Assembly: GCA_919902495.1 (NCBI GenBank)
Contig: CAKKRC010000018.1
Location: 64,580 to 128,579, forward strand
Length of the DNA stretch: 64,000 bases
Direction of reading: 5' to 3'
DNA from: Nitrospiria bacterium
GTDB taxonomy: Bacteria; Nitrospirota; UBA9217
In this document: piece by piece, positions 46,711-55,167 of the stretch
How the letters are laid out: every line of letters starts with the position of its first letter
How positions within the stretch are numbered: position 1 is the first letter of the stretch
The notes under the pieces: generated by a model
Databases searched by the model: none
The model's input: only the letters and a program-made list of their open reading frames with translations
Told to the model about the DNA's origin: nothing
Made by a program: the position numbers and the translations under genes

Positions 46711-47274
46711 ATGGATACAAAAAAAATAGAAAAAGGCGTGCGGCTCATCATCGAGGGCATCGGGGAAGACCCCGAGCGTCCGGGGCTCAGGAACACGCCC
46801 CAGCGCGTGGCCGAGATGTACCAGGAGATCTTTTCCGGCATCGCTGCCGATATGAGCGAGCTGCTCAGGCCCATGGCGGGAGAGACCCACGACGAGATGG
46901 TGATGATCCGCGACATCCCGTTCTACTCGGTCTGCGAGCACCATCTTCAGCCTTTCTTCGGGAAGGCGCACATCGCCTACATTCCGGGCGCCGGAAAGAT
47001 CGTGGGCATCAGCGCCCTTGCCCGGGCGCTCGAGGTATTCGCCAAGCGGCCGCAGGTGCAGGAGCGGCTCACGACGCAGTTCGCAGATTTTATCGTGAGC
47101 AGCCTGAAACCCAAAGGCGCCATGGTCGTGATCGACGCCGAGCATCTCTGCATGAGCATGCGCGGCGTAAAGAAGCCCGGCTCCCGCGTGGTGACCTCGG
47201 CGGTGCGGGGGATCTTCCGCACCAAGGAGTCCACCCGCATGGAAATGCTGGAGCTCCTGAAGGAACGTTCCTAG
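46711..47274 (+). CDS. folE: GTP cyclohydrolase I
   Basis: A 187-residue enzyme that makes dihydroneopterin triphosphate from GTP, the first step of folate synthesis. The zinc site is seen in [11 protein letters not shown] and [13 protein letters not shown], and the N-terminus has the usual [17 protein letters not shown]. It sits 13 bp after the formyl-THF cyclo-ligase gene, in line with the folate demand of the Wood-Ljungdahl methyl branch. Confidence 0.97.
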   Translation: MDTKKIEKGVRLIIEGIGEDPERPGLRNTPQRVAEMYQEIFSGIAADMSELLRPMAGETHDEMVMIRDIPFYSVCEHHLQPFFGKAHIAYIPGAGKIVGISALARALEVFAKRPQVQERLTTQFADFIVSSLKPKGAMVVIDAEHLCMSMRGVKKPGSRVVTSAVRGIFRTKESTRMEMLELLKERS

Positions 47275-47301
47275 CGAAATAGTCCGACCAAGGGAGAGAA
47301 C

Positions 47302-47901
47302 ATGCCATCGCCGGTTTTAAAATACGAGCCAGCAACCTCGACGCTCCTGGCCGAGGTCACCAAACGCTCGGGTCAGAACCTTCAGGCCTGCTATCAGTGC
47401 CGCCGCTGCGCGGCCGGTTGTCCTGTCGGCGAAGAAACGGGCGTCACGCCGGACCGGCTGATCCGGATGATCGTGGTCGGCGATCGCGAGGAAGCCCTCA
47501 ACAACCTTCTGGTCTGGAAGTGCGTGGCCTGCTACACCTGCGGCACGCGCTGCCCGAACAACATCCAGACCGCGCGGATCACCGAGACGCTGAAGCAGAT
47601 GGCCAAGAAGGCCCACGCCAGGCCGCTCACCCCCCGCATCGCCGACTTCCATAGCGCGTTCATGACCTCGACCAGGCATCTGGGCCGGTTCAACGAGATC
47701 GAGGCACTGACCATCTACGAGACAAAGACGGCGATCAAGGAACTGTCCCAGGGGAAGGTGAAGGCGGTCATCGACGAAATGATCGGCCAGGCCCGTCTCG
47801 CCCTGTCCATGATGAGGAAGAAGCGGCTGCATATCGGCGTGGACAGGGTGAAGGCGCGATCGGAAGTACAAGCCCTCTTTGAAAAAGCAAAGGGCCGCTA
47901 A
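47302..47901 (+). CDS. hdrC: HdrC-type iron-sulfur subunit
   Basis: A 199-residue protein with two [4Fe-4S] sites: CYQCRRCAAGCPV (about residues 33-45) and CVACYTCGTRCPNNIQ (about 74-89). This is the layout of heterodisulfide reductase subunit C, which relays electrons between HdrA and HdrB. GGGAGAG precedes the ATG. It begins the hdrC-hdrB-hdrA-mvhD run. Confidence 0.93.
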   Translation: MPSPVLKYEPATSTLLAEVTKRSGQNLQACYQCRRCAAGCPVGEETGVTPDRLIRMIVVGDREEALNNLLVWKCVACYTCGTRCPNNIQTARITETLKQMAKKAHARPLTPRIADFHSAFMTSTRHLGRFNEIEALTIYETKTAIKELSQGKVKAVIDEMIGQARLALSMMRKKRLHIGVDRVKARSEVQALFEKAKGR

Positions 47902-47919
47902 GGGTCCCCGGAGAATTTC

Positions 47920-48798
47920 ATGACACAACTTGCGTATTATCCCGGCTGTTCGCTGCACTCCTCGTCAGAGCTCTATGACGTCCAGTGCAAGATGGTGTTC
48001 AAGAACCTGGGCATCGAGCTCAAGGAGATCGACGATTGGAACTGCTGCGGCGCTACCGCCGCGAGCAAGACCGACGAGTTCCTCGCCGTGGCCCTGCCCG
48101 CGCGGAACCTCGGCCTTGCAACCGCCACCGGCCTGTCCGAGATCGTGATCCCCTGCTCGTCGTGCTACAGCAGGACGCTGGTCTCGCAGAAGACCCTGGC
48201 CGCGGACCCTGGCCTCAAGGACTCCATCAACGCGGAACTCTCCCAGAAGATCAAGGGCGACATCAAGGTATCGAGCATCCTCGAAGTGCTCGTACCCAGG
48301 GCGCGATCTGGCGAACTCGCCGCAAAGGCGGTGAAGAAGCTCGAAGGGCTTAAGCCGGCCTGCTACTACGGCTGCCTGCTCACGCGCTTCCCCATCGATG
48401 TGAACGTGCCCGACGACGTGGAGAACCCCCAGGGCATGGAGACGGTGTTGAAGGCGTTGGGTGCCACGCCGGTGGACTGGGGCTACAAGACGGACTGCTG
48501 CGGGGCCTCGGCCTCGGTGAACGACGCGGACCAGTCGCAGCTCCTCATGTCCCGCATCTTCACAGATGCGGTCGGGCGCGGAGCGAACTGCCTCGTCACC
48601 ACCTGCCCGCTTTGCCAGTTCAATGTAGACGCCTATCAGGACGCGGTAGGGAAAAAGTACGGCATCGAAAAGCGGCTTCCGGTCTATTTCATCACCGAGC
48701 TCATCGGCATGTCCATGGGGTTTGATCCCATCGAGATGCAGGTGGACCGGCATTTCGTGGACGCCATGGGACTGTTAAAGGAGTTGAACCTGTTATGA
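47920..48798 (+). CDS. hdrB: HdrB-type subunit with two CCG domains
   Basis: A 292-residue protein with two Cys-rich CCG motifs, around DDWNCCGATAA (with upstream YYPGCSLHSS) and YKTDCCGASASVND (with ACYYGCLLTR). In methanogen HdrB these bind two non-cubane [4Fe-4S] clusters at the disulfide site. Here the acceptor is not known and may be the MetVF module. It overlaps hdrA by 4 bp (ATGA). Confidence 0.94.
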   Translation: MTQLAYYPGCSLHSSSELYDVQCKMVFKNLGIELKEIDDWNCCGATAASKTDEFLAVALPARNLGLATATGLSEIVIPCSSCYSRTLVSQKTLAADPGLKDSINAELSQKIKGDIKVSSILEVLVPRARSGELAAKAVKKLEGLKPACYYGCLLTRFPIDVNVPDDVENPQGMETVLKALGATPVDWGYKTDCCGASASVNDADQSQLLMSRIFTDAVGRGANCLVTTCPLCQFNVDAYQDAVGKKYGIEKRLPVYFITELIGMSMGFDPIEMQVDRHFVDAMGLLKELNLL

Positions 48799-51700
48799 GC
48801 GCATCGAAGACCAGCAAAAGCGGCTCGGTCCTGATCGTCGGCGGCGGCATTGGCGGCATGCAGGCGGCGCTCGACCTTGCGGACAGCGGATTCAAGGTGC
48901 ACATGGTCCAGCGGGACACGTCGGTCGGCGGCACCATGGTGATGCTCGACAAGACCTTCCCCACGGGCGACTGCGCCATGTGCATGATCTCGCCCAAGAT
49001 GGTCGAGGTCGGGCGTCATCTCAACATCGACATCCATACGCTGTCCGCGGTCACATCGGTCTCGGGCCGGGCCGGCGATTTCACGGTCAAGGTCAAGAAG
49101 GCCGCGCGGTACGTGGATCCGTCGAAATGCACGGGCTGCGGCGACTGCGAAGCGAAATGCCCCAAGAAGGTGCCGAGCGAGTTCGACCAGAAGCTGGGCC
49201 CGCGCAAGGCGGTCTTCTCGCTCTTTCCGCAGGCCGTTCCGAACACCCGCGCGATCGACGCGAGCATCTGCCTCTGCCTCACCGACCCCCAGCGGAAACG
49301 CTGCCGCCTCTGCGAGAAGGTCTGCAAGGCAAATGCGATAAAATTCGATGATACCGAATTAGAGATCGAGCTGAAGGTCGGCTCCATCATCCTCGGCCCC
49401 GGCCTTTCCCTCTACGATGCCCGGGTGCGGCCGGAGCTGGGCCTCGGCCGCTGGCCGAACGTGGTGTCGTCCATCCAGTTCGAACGCATCCTCTCCGCAT
49501 CGGGCCCGTATAAAGGAGTTGTCCAGCGCCCCTCGGACCAGAAGCACCCTGTCAAGGTCGCTTGGATCCAGTGCGTCGGCTCCCGCGATAACCACAACGC
49601 CAATCCCTGGTGCTCGTCGGTCTGCTGCATGTACGCCACGAAGCAGTCGATCATCGCCAAGGAGCATGACAAGAACATCGAGCCCACGGTCTTCTACATG
49701 GAGATGCGGGCCTTCGGCAAGGACTTCGACAAGTACGTGGAGCGCGCCAAGAACGATTACGGCGTGAAGTACCGCCGCGCCATGGTCTCCGCTGTCCGTG
49801 AGGAGCCGGGGACGGGCAACCTCATCCTTCGCACAGCCGGTGAGGACGGCAAGCTCACGAACGAGACCTTTGACATGGTCGTCCTGTCGGTGGGCTTCGA
49901 GCCCCACAAGGACGCCGCCGAGTTCGCCAAGACCTTCGGCATCGAGATGAACGATTACCGTTTCGCGAAGACGTCGCATTTCACTCCGGTCAAGACATCG
50001 CGTGAGGGTGTGTTCGTCACGGGCATCTATCAGGGCCCCAAGGACATTCCCGACACGGTCATGCAGGGGAGCGGTGTGGCCGGAAGCGTCATGGCACTGC
50101 TGTCCGAGGCGCGCGGCACCGAAACGGTCAAGAAGGAGCTGCCGCCCGAGAAGGACGTGACCGGCGAGGCGCCGCGCATCGGCGTGTTCGTCTGCCACTG
50201 CGGCACGAACATCTCCTCCACCGTCGAGATCGACCAGGTCGTGGATTCCATCAAAAAAGAAAAGGGTGTCACCTACGTCACGAACACCATTTATGCCTGC
50301 GCGCAGGACAACCAGGACATGATCAAGCAGACGATCAAGGACCAGAACCTGAACCGCGTTGTGATCGCGTCCTGCACGCCCCGGACCCATGAGAAGCTGT
50401 TCCAGGAGACCATCCGCGAGGCCGGTCTGAACAAGTATCTCTTCGACCTTGCCGACATCCGCGAGCAGTGCTCGTGGTGCCACAAGGGCCAGAACGAGGT
50501 GGCCACGAAGAAGGCCATCAAGATCGTCAAGATGGCGGTCGCCAAGTCCCGCCTCCAGGAGCCGCTCAAGAGCGAGACCGTGGGCGTGACCCCGGCCGCT
50601 CTCATTATCGGCGGCGGCGTCGCCGGCATGACCTCGGCGCTTGCGCTCGCGGACCAGGGCTATCCCGTTCATATCATCGAGAAGGACCCGGAGCTGGGCG
50701 GACTGGCGAAGAACCTCTACCGGAGCCTCGACGGCTCCGATGTCCAGCAATTCCTTGCCGCGAAGATCGCCGAAGTAAAGGCCCATCCGAAGATCACGGT
50801 CCACACCGGCGCCGAAGTGAAGAAGACCGACGGGTTCGTGGGCAATTTCGATACTATCTTAACCACGGGCAGCACCATCAAGCACGGAGCGATCGTTCTC
50901 GCGACGGGCGGCGTGGAATACCAGCCGACGGAATATCTTGCCGGTACGAGCTCGAATGTCATCACCCAGCGCGACCTCGAAAAGAAGCTTTTCGGCGAGA
51001 AGCTCGTCCCGGGGTCCGGCGAGAGGTATGTGATGATCCAGTGCGTGGGTTCGCGCGAAGAACCGGCCCAGTACTGCTCCCGCGTCTGCTGCCAGGACGC
51101 CATCAAGAACGCCATTGCCATCAAAGAGAAGAATCCAGCCGCCGAGGTGGTGATCATCTACCGGGATATCCGGACCTACGGACTTCGCGAAGACTATTAC
51201 AAGAAGGCCCGCGACCTGGGCGTGCTCTTCGTCCGGTACGATGTTGACAGGAAACCGGTCGTCGAGCAGGCGGGCAGCAAGGTCCAGGTCAAGGCCTGGG
51301 ACTTCATGCTGGACCGGGAGCTCCAGTTCGACGCGGACTGGCTCGTGTTGTCCGTCGGTCTCCGGCCGCATCCCACGACCGACAGCGTCGGCGCCATGTA
51401 CAAGGTGACGCGGAATCCCGACGGCTATTATCTGGAAGCGCACGTCAAGCTCCGGCCGGTCGATTTTCCGAGCGAAGGGCTCTTCGTGGCGGGGCTCGGC
51501 CACGCACCCAAGAACCTCGATGAGACCATCACCCAGGCGCTGGCTGCCGCAGGCCGCGCGGGTGTGATCCTGTCCCATGAGAAGCTCGCGGTCTCGGGCA
51601 TCATCGCCAAGCATAAGCGGGAGCTTTGCATGTCCTGCCTCTCCTGCCTCCGGGTCTGCCCCTTCGGGTCGCCCTTCATCGATAAGGACGGCAAGATATC

Positions 51701-51851
51701 ACACAACGAGGTCAAGTGCATGGGCTGCGGCATCTGCGCCGGCATTTGCCCTGCCAAGGCCTTCCAGGTGAACAACTTCCGCGACGACCAGATCGTGGCC
51801 ATGATCGACGCGGCGTGTGAGTCCGAAGAGGCGGGGGTCATCGGTTCGTAA
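48795..51851 (+). CDS. hdrA: Extended HdrA-type flavin/iron-sulfur subunit (double FAD module)
   Basis: A 1018-residue protein, much longer than the usual HdrA of about 650 residues. The N-terminal 440 residues form an extra HdrA-like unit: VLIVGGGIGGMQAA (FAD), CTGCGDCEAKCPKKV (about 112-126) and CRLCEKVCKANAI (about 168-180). From about 460 on is a standard HdrA: IGVFVCHCGTNIS, IIGGGVAGMTSAL (about 605), then two C-terminal [4Fe-4S] sites, CMSCLSCLRVCPFG (about 945) and CMGCGICAGICPAKAF (about 976). HdrA is the bifurcating flavoprotein in known complexes. It lies between hdrB and the Sec-type mvhD. Confidence 0.93.
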   Translation: MSASKTSKSGSVLIVGGGIGGMQAALDLADSGFKVHMVQRDTSVGGTMVMLDKTFPTGDCAMCMISPKMVEVGRHLNIDIHTLSAVTSVSGRAGDFTVKVKKAARYVDPSKCTGCGDCEAKCPKKVPSEFDQKLGPRKAVFSLFPQAVPNTRAIDASICLCLTDPQRKRCRLCEKVCKANAIKFDDTELEIELKVGSIILGPGLSLYDARVRPELGLGRWPNVVSSIQFERILSASGPYKGVVQRPSDQKHPVKVAWIQCVGSRDNHNANPWCSSVCCMYATKQSIIAKEHDKNIEPTVFYMEMRAFGKDFDKYVERAKNDYGVKYRRAMVSAVREEPGTGNLILRTAGEDGKLTNETFDMVVLSVGFEPHKDAAEFAKTFGIEMNDYRFAKTSHFTPVKTSREGVFVTGIYQGPKDIPDTVMQGSGVAGSVMALLSEARGTETVKKELPPEKDVTGEAPRIGVFVCHCGTNISSTVEIDQVVDSIKKEKGVTYVTNTIYACAQDNQDMIKQTIKDQNLNRVVIASCTPRTHEKLFQETIREAGLNKYLFDLADIREQCSWCHKGQNEVATKKAIKIVKMAVAKSRLQEPLKSETVGVTPAALIIGGGVAGMTSALALADQGYPVHIIEKDPELGGLAKNLYRSLDGSDVQQFLAAKIAEVKAHPKITVHTGAEVKKTDGFVGNFDTILTTGSTIKHGAIVLATGGVEYQPTEYLAGTSSNVITQRDLEKKLFGEKLVPGSGERYVMIQCVGSREEPAQYCSRVCCQDAIKNAIAIKEKNPAAEVVIIYRDIRTYGLREDYYKKARDLGVLFVRYDVDRKPVVEQAGSKVQVKAWDFMLDRELQFDADWLVLSVGLRPHPTTDSVGAMYKVTRNPDGYYLEAHVKLRPVDFPSEGLFVAGLGHAPKNLDETITQALAAAGRAGVILSHEKLAVSGIIAKHKRELCMSCLSCLRVCPFGSPFIDKDGKISHNEVKCMGCGICAGICPAKAFQVNNFRDDQIVAMIDAACESEEAGVIGS

Positions 51852-51869
51852 CAGACAATACCAAAACCG

Positions 51870-52037
51870 TCGTAACCACGGATCCCGACTTCGTCGGGAC
51901 ACACAGATAACGGCGGAGTGAAATTCTCAAGCTTGTTTTGTTGTTAACCGTGTGCGGCGAAGCCGCCAGTGGTTCATAAGCTGTTGCCGTTCGGATTTGC
52001 AAGTTGTTTTTCTCCGTGTCTCCATGTCTCCGTGGTA
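51870..52037. repeat. CCACGG/CCGTGG-ended intergenic hairpin, imperfect
   Basis: The left end AACCACGGATCCCGACTTCG has its own small TCCCGA/TCGGGA hairpin. The right end has CTCCGTGTCTCCATGTCTCC and CCGTGG. It separates hdrA from mvhD. Confidence 0.45.
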
Positions 52038-52073
52038 GATTATGTTTATAGTTCTTTTGAGAGGAGCGTATCC

Positions 52074-52571
52074 ATGGCTGTAGCAGCAGAAACTCCAGCA
52101 CAGGCCGCGGCACCGTCCATCGAGAAGCCGCACGAGACGCCTGCCGGATGGGAGCCGAACGTCCTGGCCTTCGCATGCCACTACTGCGCCTTCGCGGCGG
52201 CGGACCTTGCCGGCGTGATGCGGCTGTCCTATCCGCCGAACGTAAAGATCATCCGCCTGCCCTGCACCGGCAAGCTCGACCACATCCACATCCTCCGGGC
52301 CTTCGAGCGGGGCGTGGACGGCATCTTCGTGGCCGGCTGACTGAAAGGCCAATGCCATTACCTGGAAGGTAATAAGTTCGCAGCACGAAGGATCGAATAC
52401 GCACAGAAACTACTGACGAGCGTCGGCATCGACCCCGCGCGCCTGGAGATGTTCAATCTCTCGGCAGCCATGGGGCCGCGGTGGGCCGAGATCTGCACCG
52501 AGTTCACCGAGAAAGTCCGGAAGCTCGGGCCCTCTCCGGTGGCGGCGGCCCTCAAGAATCAGAAGAGTTGA
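52074..52571 (+). CDS. mvhD: MvhD selenoprotein (Sec at in-frame TGA)
   Basis: MvhD (methyl-viologen-reducing hydrogenase delta subunit) carries a [2Fe-2S] cluster and passes electrons to HdrA. The frame from the ATG at 52074 (GAGGAG 7 nt upstream) meets TGA at 52338-52340, codon 89, and continues without break to TGA at 52569, giving 165 residues. The residues around the TGA read FVAG-U-LKGQCHYLEGN, where MvhD proteins have GC-x-x-G-x-CHY. The downstream half also matches the family (RRIEYAQKLLTSVGIDPARLE). Selenocysteine at this position is known in methanogen VhuD. A 7-bp hairpin starts 16 nt after the TGA. Other cluster ligands are Cys (FACHYCAF, LPCTGK). A frameshift or true stop is much less likely because both halves align in one frame. 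Confidence 0.9.
52338..52373 (+). promoter_or_regulatory. UGA codon plus putative bacterial SECIS hairpin (mvhD)
   Basis: TGA at 52338-52340. After 16 nt, ATTACCT (52357-52363) and AGGTAAT (52367-52373) form a perfect 7-bp stem with a GGA loop. Bacterial SECIS elements lie at this distance just after the UGA. Confidence 0.7.
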
Positions 52572-52910
52572 ATGGTAAACAGCGACGATACTATGCTCGA
52601 GAACATCCAGCGATGTTTTGCAGCAGAAAAAGTTCTCTACTCAAAACATGCGCGCGATGAAATGGAGCATGATGAGTTCGGCGAAATACGGCAGCAAGAA
52701 GTAGAACATGCAATAGCCGGTGGAAAGGTCATTGAGTCCTATCCGGACGATGCACCGTATCCGAGCTGTCTCATATACGGGAGAACATCAAACAATAGGC
52801 CATTGCATGTTGTTTGCGCCTATGCCGGGGATAGTGATGTTACCGTGATCGTAACCGTATATCAGCCCGACCCGGAAAAGTGGCTGGATTTCCAGCGGAG
52901 GAAACCATGA
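52572..52910 (+). CDS. DUF4258 protein, probable toxin of a toxin-antitoxin pair
   Basis: A 112-residue protein with the DUF4258 pattern (YSKHARDEMEHDEFG, VIESYPDDAPYPSCLIYGRT, RPLHVVCAY), related to RelE/BrnT-like folds. It begins at the base after the mvhD stop and overlaps the YgiT-type gene by 4 bp. Such DUF4258 plus YgiT-type pairs are widespread and behave as candidate toxin-antitoxin modules, not proven here. The base composition is more AT-rich than its neighbours. Confidence 0.85.
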   Translation: MVNSDDTMLENIQRCFAAEKVLYSKHARDEMEHDEFGEIRQQEVEHAIAGGKVIESYPDDAPYPSCLIYGRTSNNRPLHVVCAYAGDSDVTVIVTVYQPDPEKWLDFQRRKP

Positions 52911-53143
52911 AGTGCATTATTTGCAAAGGGACCGATATTCGAATAAAGCCTGTTGAGGAAGAGATCAAGGTGGAACACGACATCGTGCTTATCCCAATGG
53001 ATGTGATGGTCTGCCAGAGTTGCGGGGAGCGCTATTACGACACGAAGGCCATGCGAAAACTTGAGGATACAAGGGAACAGCTAAAAAGAAGAGATTTAGC
53101 CGTCGAGAATGTCGGGAAAGTGCTTCGAGCAAAGGTTGCATGA
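52907..53143 (+). CDS. YgiT-type zinc-finger protein, probable antitoxin
   Basis: A 78-residue protein with CIICKG and CQSCGE zinc ligands and a YYDTKAMRKLED helix, as in the MqsA/YgiT N-terminal domain, but without the usual DNA-binding HTH. Start at 52907 (ATGA overlap with the DUF4258 stop) and its own stop overlaps the next start in the same way, so three genes are coupled. Confidence 0.85.
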   Translation: MKCIICKGTDIRIKPVEEEIKVEHDIVLIPMDVMVCQSCGERYYDTKAMRKLEDTREQLKRRDLAVENVGKVLRAKVA

Positions 53144-53391
53144 ACAAATCAACGACTATTACTTCGTGTCTGAAGAAACATTACATGATATGCGTCGAAA
53201 ATTGCAGTTACGAGGCGTCATTAGAATTAATGAATGTGTACGAGGTGTTGACTGATCGGGATGCGGAAAAGCATTGTCAGGTTCGGGTCATCGATGAATC
53301 AGGTGAGGATTATCTGTATCCGGAAAAATATTTTGCCCCGGTGAGGTTGCCGGCGGAGACGAAAGAGAAGCTGGAGCTGATAACGGCATAA
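53140..53391 (+). CDS. Conserved hypothetical protein of the toxin-antitoxin-like trio
   Basis: An 83-residue protein overlapping the YgiT-type gene by 4 bp. The pattern ELMNVYEVLTDRDAEKH and RVIDESGEDYLYPEKYFAPVRLP is one I recognise as typical of small conserved hypothetical proteins, but no function is known to me. Coding is supported by the coupled start and the protein-like sequence. Confidence 0.7.
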   Translation: MNKSTTITSCLKKHYMICVENCSYEASLELMNVYEVLTDRDAEKHCQVRVIDESGEDYLYPEKYFAPVRLPAETKEKLELITA

Positions 53392-53554
53392 TATCTTTGT
53401 CCATGCAACGTGGAACAAACTTTATCCTCAGTAAGTGCCCTGCCAGGGAACGTTAAGATTAAATGACCCTGAGAGATTGCTGAGAGGTTGTGCCTCACCA
53501 GGGAAGGCTAAGATTTAAGGCCGGACTCTAAGGGATGATTATAAGGCGGTTGAC

Positions 53555-54283
53555 GTGTCGAGAATAACGATCATATTGTTTGCCCTTGCGATGGTAGTGA
53601 CGGCATCTATTTCGCACGGACAAACAAAAATGAAAAAAGCGGTTCGCCGCGGTGAAACAACATCGACATCTATAGCAATCTATGATGCTTATAAAATCAA
53701 CCGCGTAGATAAAGGGTTTGGAGAGGGACCTTTCATTACAATTAATGAATTGGAGCCGGTTGGGGAACAAAAGATTGTTTCTAAGCTAAAATCAACTGCT
53801 GCCGCTATAGAGTGTAAAGCTCATTGGGCAGATGAAATCATGAGCAAGATAAAAAGCGGATTTAAACCCGCCGACAATTTCGAAGCCGATTTTTGGAAGA
53901 GCATAAAACAAATTAGCAATTTACAATCGCTTTCCTGCGCCACAGTGGATTATAGTAATTTTTCCATTGGTATCGTATATGCCAGCATTGAAGCAGAGCC
54001 AACGGATAAAAAGAGCGTACCCAATAAATTACTTTGGCTTTCTAAAATCAGCAAGAATGATGGTAGGCTAGAAGATCCACTCTATGCCGGTGTTTCAATA
54101 GAAAGCAATTACAGTACAATAAGAAGCCTATCAGTAAAGGCTATCGCTGATACCAATGGTGATGGACTTCATGAGGTCATTCTGAAAGATACGAGATGGG
54201 CAGGATTCTCATACGAGATCCTTGGATTCACTGATACGGGTTTGTTGGAAAAGAAAGCAATAGAAGGGACAAGCTGGGACTAA
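53555..54283 (+). CDS. Orphan secreted protein, AT-rich
   Basis: A 242-residue protein from a GTG start (AAGGCGG 5 nt upstream) with a signal peptide (IILFALAMVVTASISHG). No family recognised. Near the C-terminus, DTNGDGLHEVILKD is a calcium-binding-like or FG-GAP-like motif. Its AT-rich codon use contrasts with the surrounding Wood-Ljungdahl genes and matches the orphan gene at 2658, suggesting acquisition. The 165-bp spacer before it has two direct GCCAGGGAA...TAAGATT-like units (about 53440 and 53498). Confidence 0.65.
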   Translation: MSRITIILFALAMVVTASISHGQTKMKKAVRRGETTSTSIAIYDAYKINRVDKGFGEGPFITINELEPVGEQKIVSKLKSTAAAIECKAHWADEIMSKIKSGFKPADNFEADFWKSIKQISNLQSLSCATVDYSNFSIGIVYASIEAEPTDKKSVPNKLLWLSKISKNDGRLEDPLYAGVSIESNYSTIRSLSVKAIADTNGDGLHEVILKDTRWAGFSYEILGFTDTGLLEKKAIEGTSWD

Positions 54284-54354
54284 TTTTCGAACACCGAATG
54301 TTATCGCTACGCGGCCCATCACGAAACGAACTCGATGCAAAGGAGCAATGAATC

Positions 54355-55053
54355 ATGATCGTCGGTCAACAGAAACCATTTGATGAGATCTGGGGCATGG
54401 TCAAGGGCTTCAAGAAGGTCCTGGTCTTCGGCTGCAACACCTGCGTGGCCATCAGCCATGCCGGCGGCAGCAAGGAGGCCGAGATCCTCGCGTCCTTGAT
54501 CCGCATGAAGGCGACACAGGAAGGCATTGACATGCTGGTGGACAACGCAGCCATCGAGCGTCACTGTGAGCCCGAGTTCTTCGAGCCGCTCATGGAGAAG
54601 GTCAGGACCTATGACCTGGTGCTCTCCACAGCCTGCGGCGTGGGGGTCAACTTCCTGTCCGACAGAATCGGCAACATCCCGGTCTATCCCGGCGTGAACA
54701 CCTCCTTCTACGGCGCCGTGCCCAAGGCGGGCTTCTTCGTGGAGCTTTGCGGCGGATGCGGCAACTGCATCCTCCACCTGACCGGCGGCATCTGCCCGGT
54801 GGTGCGCTGCTCCAAGTCCCTCATGAACGGGCCCTGCGGCGGCACCGACAAGGGCAAGTGCGAAGTGGGCAAGGACATCGACTGCGCCTGGTACCTGATC
54901 GTGGAGCGGATGAAGCAGCTCGGCAAGCTCGAGGAGCTGTTTGCCATCCAGCCGCCGCGCAACTGGGCGACGGGCACGCATGGCGGTCCGCGCAGACTTG
55001 TGTACGAGCATATCATGGACCTGGAAGAAGAGAAGAAGACGGCAAAGTCATAA
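54355..55053 (+). CDS. metV: Methylenetetrahydrofolate reductase partner subunit MetV
   Basis: A 232-residue protein of the MetV/zinc-binding MTHFR C-terminal family (PF12225 type), the small partner of MetF in acetogens. Cys-rich segments are FGCNTCVAI, FVELCGGCGNCILHLTGGICP, and SLMNGPCGGTDKGKCE; these likely bind Zn and Fe-S. GGAG lies 9 nt before the ATG. It directly precedes metF and follows hdrCBA-mvhD, the set known from the Moorella MetFV-HdrABC-MvhD complex. Confidence 0.92.
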   Translation: MIVGQQKPFDEIWGMVKGFKKVLVFGCNTCVAISHAGGSKEAEILASLIRMKATQEGIDMLVDNAAIERHCEPEFFEPLMEKVRTYDLVLSTACGVGVNFLSDRIGNIPVYPGVNTSFYGAVPKAGFFVELCGGCGNCILHLTGGICPVVRCSKSLMNGPCGGTDKGKCEVGKDIDCAWYLIVERMKQLGKLEELFAIQPPRNWATGTHGGPRRLVYEHIMDLEEEKKTAKS

Positions 55054-55060
55054 CAGCAAC

Positions 55061-55132
55061 CACAGAGACACAGAGGCACAGAGGAAGTCTTTTTTCAGTG
55101 AATCTCTCTGTGTTCTCTGTGCCTCTGTGGTG
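55061..55132. repeat. CACAGAGG-tandem hairpin
   Basis: The left arm CCACAGAGACACAGAGGCAC plus AGAGG pairs with the right arm CTCTGTGTTCTCTGTGCCTC plus TGTGG across about 25 bp. The same unit family recurs at 63643-63716. Confidence 0.8.
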
Positions 55133-55167
55133 ATATCTGTCTTGGACGTTATCTTTTGGAGGTTTCG

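Noticed and set aside
52074-52340. mvhD as a truncated pseudogene ending at the TGA
   Set aside because: The frame continues for 76 codons with full family homology, the TGA is at a known Sec position and a hairpin follows it.
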